From positions 124,001 through 188,000 of the forward strand of contig CAWJDP010000001.1 in NCBI GenBank assembly GCA_963841715.1: a stretch of 64,000 bases of DNA. The letters are read 5' to 3'. This DNA comes from DASPWW01 sp963841715. Lineage in GTDB: Bacteria > Actinomycetota > Thermoleophilia > Solirubrobacterales > 70-9. Below the pieces are notes generated by a model that ran no database searches, had not been told where the DNA came from, and was given only the letters and a program-made list of their open reading frames with translations. Below are positions 57,106-64,000 of this stretch, in pieces; the first letter of the stretch is position 1; each line of letters starts with the position of its first letter. The position numbers and the translations under genes are program-made.

Positions 57106-59001
57106 ATGGCGAAGCGCGACGGTGATCGCAAGAGCGTCGAGGAGCAGCGCAAGGCGCTGCCCGATCAGCCCGGCGTGTACCTGTTCAAGGGCAAGCGCGG
57201 GAAGGTGATCTACGTCGGCAAGGCGCGCTCGATCCGCAAGCGCGTCGCGTCACACTTCTCGAAGGCGGGGCGCGGGGGATACGGGTTCGGCGACATGACG
57301 CGCGAGGTCGAGTCGATCGACTTCCTCGTCACCGAGACCGAGGCCGAGGCGCTGCTCGCCGAGCAGCAGTTCATCAAGCGCCACCGGCCGACGTACAACA
57401 TCCGCCTCCGCGACGACAAGTCGTATCCGTACGTCGCGGTCAGCCTCGACGAGGACTACCCGCGGGTCTACTTCACGCGTGAGAAGCACCGCTCGAGCCG
57501 CGCCTACTTCGGGCCGTTCTCGAGCGCGCGGCGGGTGCGGGCGACGCTCGACCTGCTCGGGAAGCTGTTCCAGTACCGGACCTGCGAGGGGCCCGAGCCG
57601 GGCCGGCGCTCGGGCGTCCCCTGCCTCGACTACTACATCAAGCGCTGCCAGGCGCCCTGCGTCGGCTACATCGACCGCGACGAGTACCGGCGCAACATCG
57701 ACGCGATCATCGACTTTCTCTCCGGCCGCTACCGCGAGGTCGAGCGCGACCTCGAGGCGAAGATGGCGGAGGCCTCGGCGGCTGAGGAGTACGAGCGCGC
57801 GGCGCTTTACCGCGACCGGCTCACGGCGGTGCGCTCGATGATGGAGCGCCAGCGCGTCGCAGGCGACGGCGTCGGGACCGCGGACCTGATCGGGGTCGCG
57901 GTCGAGGGCGCCGACGCGAACGCGCAGGTGTTCCAGGTCCGCGACGGGCTGCTCGCCGAGCGCCACGGCTTCTACCTCGACAACCAGGGCGGGGGCGACG
58001 AGGCCGAGGTCTCAGAGCAGTTCCTCGCCCAGTACTACTCGGCGGCGCCGACCGTGCCGCGCCTCGTCGTCGTCGGGCCGGCGCTGCGCGACCGCGCCGA
58101 GGTGCTGGAGGAGGCGCTCGGCAAGCGCCGCGGGGCGCCGGTCGAGGTCCGCGTCGCCGAGCGCGGGGACAAGCGGCGGCTGCGCGAGCTCGCGGAGCGA
58201 AACGCGGGCCTCGCGCTCGCCCAGGACCGGCTCAAGCGCGAGCGCCGCCGACAGCAGCGCGTCGACGCGCTCGCCGCGCTACAGGACGCGCTCGGGCTCG
58301 ACGAGCTGCCGGTGCGGATCGAGGGCTTCGACGTCTCCAACCTCGGCCCCGAGCACACGGTCGCGTCGATGGTCGTGTTCGAGGGCGGGGCGCCGAAGAA
58401 GGCGCACTATCGCCGCTTCGCGATCCGCGCGGACGGCGAGGGCAACGGCGCCGGCCCCGATGACTTTGCGTCGATCGAGGAGGTGCTCTCGCGCCGGGCC
58501 GCGCGCAACCTCGACCAGGCCGACCTCTCGCCCCACGACGCCGAGCGCGACGAGAGCTTCGCCGCAGTGCCGGGGCTGATCGTGATCGACGGCGGCAAGG
58601 GCCAGCTCTCGGCGGGGATGCGCGCGCTCGCGCCGCTCGCCGAGCGCGGGACCGCGGTGATCGGGCTTGCGAAGCGGATCGAGGAGGTGTTCGTTCCCGG
58701 ACGCTCGGCGCCGCTGCCGATCGACCGCGACTCGGAGGCGCTGCGCCTGCTCCAGCGCGTCCGCGACGAGGCGCACCGGTTCGCGATCGAGTTCCACCGC
58801 GGGCGCCGCGACAGGGCGATGCGCGCGTCGGTGTTCGACGAGCTGCGCGGCGTCGGGCCGGCGCGAAAGCGCGCCCTGCTCACCCACTTCGGCTCGCCGG
58901 AGCGGTTCATGGAGGCGAGCCGCGAGGAGCTCGAGGCGGTGCCCGGCATCCCCGGTAAGCTCGCCCGAGAGATTCACCGTCAGCTCCACAAGGCAGGATG
59001 A
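57106..59001 (+). CDS. uvrC: Excinuclease ABC subunit C
   Basis: A 631-residue UvrC, which makes both incisions in nucleotide-excision repair. The GIY-YIG nuclease is at residues about 20-100 (P-G-V-Y-L-F, V-I-Y-V-G-K-A-R-S-I-R-K-R). A Cys cluster C-L-D-Y-Y-I-K-R-C-Q-A-P-C near 170-182 matches the conserved iron-sulfur/zinc-like motif. The UVR helix hairpin for UvrB lies at about 215-245, the RNase H-like second nuclease contains E-G-F-D-V-S-N-L-G and V-I-D-G-G-K-G-Q-L, and tandem helix-hairpin-helix motifs end the protein (G-V-G-P-A-R-K-R-A-L-L). rapZ overlaps its stop. ATG 57106 follows TAACCT by 9 nt. Confidence 0.95.
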   Translation: MAKRDGDRKSVEEQRKALPDQPGVYLFKGKRGKVIYVGKARSIRKRVASHFSKAGRGGYGFGDMTREVESIDFLVTETEAEALLAEQQFIKRHRPTYNIRLRDDKSYPYVAVSLDEDYPRVYFTREKHRSSRAYFGPFSSARRVRATLDLLGKLFQYRTCEGPEPGRRSGVPCLDYYIKRCQAPCVGYIDRDEYRRNIDAIIDFLSGRYREVERDLEAKMAEASAAEEYERAALYRDRLTAVRSMMERQRVAGDGVGTADLIGVAVEGADANAQVFQVRDGLLAERHGFYLDNQGGGDEAEVSEQFLAQYYSAAPTVPRLVVVGPALRDRAEVLEEALGKRRGAPVEVRVAERGDKRRLRELAERNAGLALAQDRLKRERRRQQRVDALAALQDALGLDELPVRIEGFDVSNLGPEHTVASMVVFEGGAPKKAHYRRFAIRADGEGNGAGPDDFASIEEVLSRRAARNLDQADLSPHDAERDESFAAVPGLIVIDGGKGQLSAGMRALAPLAERGTAVIGLAKRIEEVFVPGRSAPLPIDRDSEALRLLQRVRDEAHRFAIEFHRGRRDRAMRASVFDELRGVGPARKRALLTHFGSPERFMEASREELEAVPGIPGKLAREIHRQLHKAG

Positions 59002-59999
59002 AGGGGATCACGGGCATCAGGGGCATCACGCGCCGCAGGCGCCGCAGCTCGGAGCACGCCGAGGGACACGCCCGCGACGCCGATCCGCAGCCGGCCGAGA
59101 GCGCCGAGCGCAGCGAGAAGGGCGCCGCGCGCCAGGTCGAGGACCTCGTCGTGATCACCGGCTACTCCGGCGCCGGCAAGTCGGAGGCGATCGCCGCGTT
59201 CGAGGACGGCGGCTACTTCTGCGTCGACAACCTCCCGCCGCGGATGATCGGCGCGCTCGGCGAGCTCTTCCGCCACGAGGGCAGCGGCGTCCGCCGCGCC
59301 GCCGTCGTCTCCGACGTGCGCGGCGGCGAGTACTTCGACGAGCTCGTCGGCGTCCTCGACGAGCTCGACGCCTCGGGGCTCGATCCGACCGTCGTCTTCC
59401 TCGAGGCCGACGAGGAGACGCTCGTCGACCGCTTCCGCGAGACGCGCCGCCGTCACCCGCTCGCGCCCGAGGGGCGGGTGATCGACGGGATCCGGGCCGA
59501 GCAGAAGGTGCTCGGGCCGCTGCGCGAGCGCGCCGACCTCGTTGTCAGCACGACGGGGCTGACCGGGGCGATGCTGCGGCGCGAGGTCGCGGCGGCGCTG
59601 CTTGGCGAGAAGGACTCGACCAGGCTCGCGCTGACGATCGTCACCTTTGGGTTCAAGCACGGCCCGCCGCGCGACGCCGACCTCGTCATCGACTGCCGCT
59701 TCCTCCCCAACCCGCACTACCGCGAGGACCTTCGCCCGCTAACCGGCCGCGACCGCAAGGTCGTCGAGCACGTCGAGGCGGGGACGATGGCGGGCGAGTT
59801 CTACGACCGCCTCTTCCCGATGCTCGACTTCCTGCTCCCGGCCTACCTCGCCGAGGGCAAGTCGCACCTCACGCTCGCGCTCGGGTGCACCGGGGGGCGC
59901 CACCGCTCGGTCGTCGTCGCCGACCGGCTTGCCGAGCACCTCGCCGATCGCGACGACGTGCGCAGTCGCGTCGTCCACCGCGACGTCCAGCTCGACTGA
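58998..59999 (+). CDS. rapZ: RapZ/YvcJ-type nucleotide-binding regulatory protein
   Basis: A 333-residue P-loop protein: Walker A G-Y-S-G-A-G-K-S (residues 55-62), V-D-N-L-P-P (about 77), a Walker-B-like V-V-F-L-E-A-D, R-F-R-E-T-R-R-R-H-P-L, and the C-terminal domain F-G-F-K-H-G-P-P-x-D-A-D-L-V-x-D-x-R-F-L-P-N-P and L-G-C-T-G-G-x-H-R-S. In enterobacteria it is an RNase adaptor for glmS-regulating sRNA; in actinobacteria its role is less clear. The 45-residue Arg/Glu/Ala-rich N-terminal extension is unusual. It is coupled to uvrC by ATGA, the uvrC-rapZ order typical of actinobacteria. Confidence 0.92.
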   Translation: MKGITGIRGITRRRRRSSEHAEGHARDADPQPAESAERSEKGAARQVEDLVVITGYSGAGKSEAIAAFEDGGYFCVDNLPPRMIGALGELFRHEGSGVRRAAVVSDVRGGEYFDELVGVLDELDASGLDPTVVFLEADEETLVDRFRETRRRHPLAPEGRVIDGIRAEQKVLGPLRERADLVVSTTGLTGAMLRREVAAALLGEKDSTRLALTIVTFGFKHGPPRDADLVIDCRFLPNPHYREDLRPLTGRDRKVVEHVEAGTMAGEFYDRLFPMLDFLLPAYLAEGKSHLTLALGCTGGRHRSVVVADRLAEHLADRDDVRSRVVHRDVQLD

Positions 60000-60014
60000 G
60001 CCCCCGGTGGGCCG

Positions 60015-61211
60015 CTACGACGCGACCTCCTCGTAGAACGACGCCATCTCCGGAAACGTGACGTCGAGGGCGTAGCGCTCGGCGATCGTCCGCGCCGCCG
60101 CCGCGCCGAGCCGCTCGCGGTGCCCGCGCGGGTCGGAGAGCACCTCGAGAGCCCGGCTCGCGAGGCCCTCGGCGTCGAAGAAGTCGCACAGCAGCCCGTT
60201 CTCGCCGTCGACGATCACCTCGCGCACCGGCGCGGTGTCGGAGCAGAGCATCGTGCACCCGCAGGCCATCGCGTCGAGACACGACCAGCTGAGCACGAAT
60301 GGGACGGTGAGGTAGACGTGGAGGTCGGAGAGGCTGAGCAGCCGCGCGAGCTGCTCGGGCTGGACCTGCCCGACGAAGTGGATGCGGTCGAGGTCGTAGT
60401 CGTCCTGAGCGAGCACGTGCTCCTTGAAGCTGCGCCCCTCCGTGTGCCGCAGGTCGCCGCCGTATGCGACGCGGTCTGAGCCGACAACGACGAAGCGGAC
60501 GTTGGGGTCCGCGTCGCAGACGAGCTTCGCCATCCGCATGAAGACGTCGAACCCACGCATCATCTCCAGCCCCCGCGAGACGTAGGTGACCAAACGCTCC
60601 CCTTCGGCGAGCGCGAGGTTGCCGATCCGGCGCTCGGGCAGCTCGCGACGGTGCCACATGTCGGTGTCGATCCCATCGTGGATAACGCGGATCTTCTGCC
60701 GGTATGCGTCGGGCATGAGGTCGCGCTGGTAATGCGTCGGTGAGTAACCGGCCGCGCAGTACTCGAGGTCGAGCAGGATCATCGCGTTGCGCGCCGGGCT
60801 CCTCAGGCGGTCGATCTCGGCGACCGGGACGTCGCGGCGAAAGTCGAGATCGCTGTCGCGGGGCCGGTAGAAGTACTCGAAGTAGTCGATCACCGGGGCG
60901 TTCGGGTACAGCTCGCGCAGGAACAGGGTCGAGCCCCATCCCGAATGCCCAACGATCAGGTCGGGCTTGATCGCGGCGCTGACCGGGCGCAGCGCCTCGT
61001 AGACCCCGACCGCATGCCAGATCGCGTTCTCGAATGTTCGTGAGACGTAGTGGGTGCGCTCGGTCGCGCCGCCGCGGGTCCGGTACTGGATGTTGTCGAC
61101 GCCGCCGACGCTGCCCGGCGGCCGCTCGGAGACAAATGTGCAGCGCCAGCCGCGCTCGGCGACCAGCCGCGCCGCGATGTGCCCGAACTGAGCCGGGAAG
61201 TTCTTGTGCAC
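60015..61211 (-). CDS. Glycosyltransferase family 4-like protein
   Basis: A 398-residue GT-B glycosyltransferase. The N-terminal half begins N-F-P-A-Q-F-G-H, with I-V-G-H-S-G-W-G-S and D-Y-F-E-Y-F-Y-R; the C-terminal half has V-I-H-D-G-I-D-T, T-Y-V-S-R-G-L-E-M-M-R-G-F-D and the E-x7-E-like C-S-D-T-A-P-V-R-E-V-I-V-D-G-E-N-G-L-L. The fold transfers sugar from a nucleotide donor, here probably for envelope or exopolysaccharide synthesis. GTG 61211 is the only start in frame, but the conserved first strand (V-L-F-V) lies just upstream without any ATG/GTG/TTG, so the true start may be obscured by an error. Confidence 0.83.
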   Translation of the reverse strand: MHKNFPAQFGHIAARLVAERGWRCTFVSERPPGSVGGVDNIQYRTRGGATERTHYVSRTFENAIWHAVGVYEALRPVSAAIKPDLIVGHSGWGSTLFLRELYPNAPVIDYFEYFYRPRDSDLDFRRDVPVAEIDRLRSPARNAMILLDLEYCAAGYSPTHYQRDLMPDAYRQKIRVIHDGIDTDMWHRRELPERRIGNLALAEGERLVTYVSRGLEMMRGFDVFMRMAKLVCDADPNVRFVVVGSDRVAYGGDLRHTEGRSFKEHVLAQDDYDLDRIHFVGQVQPEQLARLLSLSDLHVYLTVPFVLSWSCLDAMACGCTMLCSDTAPVREVIVDGENGLLCDFFDAEGLASRALEVLSDPRGHRERLGAAAARTIAERYALDVTFPEMASFYEEVAS

Positions 61212-61363
61212 GAACAGAACGTGGACGCGGCCAAGGCTACGGGCCGGCGCTCCGATCGGTTTTCGGCGGTGTTACGGTTGCAGCGAGCGAGGCCCAGGGA
61301 GCGAGCATCAGGGAGGTGCGAGGTGGCCAGGCTCAGGCAAATACGCGCGCCAAGGACAATCGC

Positions 61364-64000
61364 GTGAACCGGTCGCAGCACCGCCTGCGCTCCTACCGGC
61401 TGCGTTCGCCGATTCGGGAAGTTCCGGCGCCGGTGCTGCCGCGTGGGTCCACCCCGGTTGCGGACGGGACGCGCGCCCGGTTCGAGGTCGCCCGCAACGG
61501 CTTCAAGGGCGAGGTTTCGATCCCGCCACGCCCCCACGGGTGGCTGGTGATCGCGTCCCCAGACGAGGCCGGCCCGGAAGCCGCAGGCGGGGCCTACGCG
61601 ACGCTGCGAGTCGAGCGCCCCCGCGACGGCCGCTGGGCCGAGGCGCTCGCCGCGGCGACCCGGTGGCTCGCCCGACTCCCGGAGGCGCGCGGGCTTTCGA
61701 TCGCGATCGTCGGGCGCGGAGAGGGGCGCGAAGCGGCCCTGGCCGCCACCGCCGCGCTCGGGCGGGGCGTCGCCGCGCTCGTTCTCGATGCCGAGGCGGC
61801 GGGGCCGATCGTGCTCACGCCGACGCTGATCGCGGGGGACCGCGACCGCGTCGCGGCGTTCCTCGCGGCGGAGCTCGGCGGCCCCCCCGAATGTGCGCTC
61901 AACCACCGCGCCCGTCGCGAGCTGGCGCGGGGCCTCGAGCGGAGCCTGCGGCGGGACTGCCGCCGCCGCGCCGGCGGACCGCTGAGCGGGAGGGTGCGGA
62001 CGGGCCTCGCGACGCTCTCCGCCGCGCTCGCGTTCACGCTCTCCCTCGCCGGTCCGGCCCAGCATGCGGACGCCGCTGTGACCTCGAGCTGGTCGGTGGG
62101 GACGTTGCAGCTGAGTGTCAGCTCCGATATCGCGTCCGATGCGATCACGATCGCCTGCGCGCCGACCGGCCCGCTGAGCAACCGCGTGACCGTCAACGGC
62201 GCGAACGTCACCGTGACCGGCGACGGCGGCGGGGATCCGGGGATCCTCAACTGCGCCGAGGCGAGCTCGATCTCGGTTGACGGCCAGGGCGGCGCCGACA
62301 CGATCGACCTCTCGGGCGTGAGCAACGCCACGTTGATGTTCATCAACCTCACCGGCGGGGACGTGAGCCTGCTCGGCGGGGCGGGCGCGGACACGCTGCT
62401 CGGGTCGGGCGTCGGCGACGTGCTGAGCGGCGGGACCGGGAACGACTCGATCAACGGACAGGGCGGCTCCGACACCCTCGACTACTCGGCCGCCGCCGCC
62501 GGCGTGACCGTCAACCTGCTCACAGGGACGGCGACCGGCGAGGGCACGGACACGGTGAACGCCGAGAACGCGTTCGGCAGCGCCCAGGCGGATTCGCTGA
62601 CAGCCGGGACGGCGGTCACCTCGCTTGTCGGAAACGATGGCGGCGACACCCTCGCGGGCGGCTCCTCGGGCGGAACGCTTTCGGGCGGAAACGGCGACGA
62701 CAGCGTCACCGGCGCGGGGAACGCGGACAGCCTGCTCGGCGACGCCGGCGCCGACACGCTCGACGGCCTCGCGGGGAGCGACACGGTGCTCGGCGGGACC
62801 GAGGACGACTCGTTGCTCGGTGGCGACGGAGCCACGGACACGCTCGACGGTCAGGCCGGCGCAGCCGACATCGTCGACTACTCGGGCGCCGGCGGCGCGA
62901 TCGACCTCAGCCTCGACGGAGCGCAGACGGTCGGTGGCGCCGAATCCGACAGCATCGCGGGCTTCGAGCAGGCACGCGGCACCGGGGCCGCGGACACGCT
63001 GACCGGGAGCGCGACAGCGGCGAACACGCTGCTCGGGGGCAACGGCGGCGACGTGATCGACGGGCTGAACCTCGACGACTCGCTCGACGGCGAGGCGGGC
63101 GCCGACGTCGTCAGCGGAAGCTTCGGAGCCGACACCGTGCTGGGCGGGAACGGCGCGGACACGCTCCAGGGCGACCCGGATGCCTCGGTCGCGGGCGGCT
63201 CCTTCAACGACACGATCGACGGCGGAGCGGGCGGGACGAACAACGACCTCCTGGTCGACGAGGTGCGCTCGACGAACGGCGACCTGCGGCTCAACGACAG
63301 CGTGATGAACGGCAACGGAACGGACCAGCTCACGGAGATCGAGCGCGCGTCGCTGGTCGGCAACTCGGGCGACAACCTGCTCGCGGCGAGTGACTCGTTC
63401 AACCCTCCCAGCCTCACCCCGGCGTTCTCCGGCCCGGTGACGATCGTCGGCGGCGACGGCGCGGACACGGTCCGAGGCGGGACGGCGAACGACAGCCTCG
63501 ACGGCGGAGCGGGGTCGGGCGACGAGATCAACGCGGTCTCGACCGGCGACCAGACGCTGACCGATGCCTCGCTGACGACCGCCGACCTCGGCACCGACTC
63601 GCTCGCCGGCTTCGAGACGGCGTCGCTCCAGGCCGCAAACGGCCAGGAGCAGAACAAGCTCGACGCGAGCGGGTTCTCCGGACCCGCGAGCCTGTTCGGG
63701 GGCATCGGATACGACACGCTGCTCGGCGGCTCGGCGGGCGACCTGCTGCAGCCGTCGAACCCGCAGGGCAGCGTCCCCGAGCCGCTGCCCGACTCGGTGA
63801 ACGGCAACGGAGGCTCGGACACGGTCAAGTACCTGGACGTCACCGGCCCGCTGAACATCGACCTTGGAGCCGGGACCGCGGTGGCCCCGGAGCTACCCAC
63901 CGATGACACCTGGGCCGTCCTCTCGAGCGTCGAGAACGCGATCGCGACCGACGCCAACGACACCCTGACGGGCGACGCGGGACCGAACGTCCTTGACGGC
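61364..64000 (+). CDS. Large RTX-repeat protein with a preceding cytoplasmic-type domain (runs off window)
   Basis: An open frame of at least 879 codons from GTG 61364. Residues 1-205 look like a soluble alpha/beta domain (G-W-L-V-I-A-S-P-D, L-S-I-A-I-V-G-R-G-E-G-R-E-A-A-L) followed by Arg-rich helices. Then comes a perfect signal-peptide-like segment (R-T-G-L-A-T-L-S-A-A-L-A-F-T-L, cleavage after Q-H-A-D-A) beginning at an in-frame GTG 61994. From about residue 235 on there are beta-rich stretches and RTX-type repeats (G-G-A-G-A-D-T-L, G-G-N-G-A-D-T-L, G-G-T-G-N-D-S-I). The secreted product may therefore start at 61994, and the upstream part may be a separate or fused gene. Confidence 0.7.
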   Translation, partial: MNRSQHRLRSYRLRSPIREVPAPVLPRGSTPVADGTRARFEVARNGFKGEVSIPPRPHGWLVIASPDEAGPEAAGGAYATLRVERPRDGRWAEALAAATRWLARLPEARGLSIAIVGRGEGREAALAATAALGRGVAALVLDAEAAGPIVLTPTLIAGDRDRVAAFLAAELGGPPECALNHRARRELARGLERSLRRDCRRRAGGPLSGRVRTGLATLSAALAFTLSLAGPAQHADAAVTSSWSVGTLQLSVSSDIASDAITIACAPTGPLSNRVTVNGANVTVTGDGGGDPGILNCAEASSISVDGQGGADTIDLSGVSNATLMFINLTGGDVSLLGGAGADTLLGSGVGDVLSGGTGNDSINGQGGSDTLDYSAAAAGVTVNLLTGTATGEGTDTVNAENAFGSAQADSLTAGTAVTSLVGNDGGDTLAGGSSGGTLSGGNGDDSVTGAGNADSLLGDAGADTLDGLAGSDTVLGGTEDDSLLGGDGATDTLDGQAGAADIVDYSGAGGAIDLSLDGAQTVGGAESDSIAGFEQARGTGAADTLTGSATAANTLLGGNGGDVIDGLNLDDSLDGEAGADVVSGSFGADTVLGGNGADTLQGDPDASVAGGSFNDTIDGGAGGTNNDLLVDEVRSTNGDLRLNDSVMNGNGTDQLTEIERASLVGNSGDNLLAASDSFNPPSLTPAFSGPVTIVGGDGADTVRGGTANDSLDGGAGSGDEINAVSTGDQTLTDASLTTADLGTDSLAGFETASLQAANGQEQNKLDASGFSGPASLFGGIGYDTLLGGSAGDLLQPSNPQGSVPEPLPDSVNGNGGSDTVKYLDVTGPLNIDLGAGTAVAPELPTDDTWAVLSSVENAIATDANDTLTGDAGPNVLDG

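Noticed and set aside
1..64000. tRNA, rRNA or riboswitch genes, including a TPP riboswitch near the NMT1-like binding protein
   Set aside because: No intergenic region shows a cloverleaf, rRNA-like sequence or a conserved riboswitch core; gaps are short.

Overview
The window is high-GC, gene-dense DNA that reads as actinobacterial, most plausibly Thermoleophilia/Solirubrobacterales-like. This rests on gene content, not on a marker gene. It carries a nearly complete coenzyme F420 biosynthesis set with a fused FbiC, a stand-alone CofE, an F420:NADP oxidoreductase and an F420-dependent-type oxidoreductase. It also carries a GTP-type PEP carboxykinase, an actinobacterial-style ethylmalonyl-CoA gene set, many GTG/TTG starts, and -10-like hexamers 6-9 nt upstream of start codons, which suggests leaderless mRNAs. 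I saw no rRNA, tRNA or CRISPR. No gene-free stretch exceeds 300 bases.

Layout. 1-2.5 kb: a minus-strand run of HxlR regulator, class III aminotransferase, flavin oxidoreductase-like protein and the start of a DUF255 protein. 2.6-6.8 kb: a protease-like protein lacking the catalytic His, a frame-disrupted HtrA, and two coupled secreted RTX proteins. 6.8-13 kb: radical SAM protein, MFS exporter, acyl-CoA synthetase, ferredoxin and a SucCD-like CoA ligase. 13-27.6 kb: pckG and a central-carbon block with malyl-CoA lyase, acyl-CoA dehydrogenase, MaoC hydratase, ethylmalonyl-CoA mutase and crotonyl-CoA carboxylase/reductase. Together these make up the characteristic steps of the ethylmalonyl-CoA pathway for acetyl-CoA assimilation. 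27.7-33.3 kb: a coiled-coil protein with a possible nuclease fold, ygfZ (frame-disrupted at an 8-G run), an mntR-mntH manganese operon and two unknowns. 33.34-34.36 kb: a complete IS481-family element.

34.4-37.8 kb: a lipoprotein binding protein, then aquaporin, a Fur/PerR-type regulator, a Dps-like thioferritin and an unusual [2Fe-2S] ferredoxin, probably an iron/peroxide-defence module. 37.9-46.2 kb: fbiC, two membrane proteins, an alcohol dehydrogenase, a cupin and the overlapping operon npdG-cofD-cofC-cofE. 46.2-48.9 kb: tag, an SDR, a hotdog thioesterase and an HMG-CoA-lyase-like gene. 49.0-55.6 kb: a visibly less GC-rich island with a zinc-ribbon protein, an AlbA_2/Schlafen-type protein and a McrBC-type restriction pair. 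Its mcrB is broken in at least eight places. 55.6-64 kb: enoyl-CoA hydratase, SRPBCC protein, uvrC-rapZ, a glycosyltransferase and the beginning of a large RTX protein.

Isolated single-base frame breaks also occur in htrA, ygfZ, the HMG-CoA lyase and mcrC. Some may be sequencing errors. The dense cluster in mcrB looks different and is either true gene decay or a locally poor assembly.
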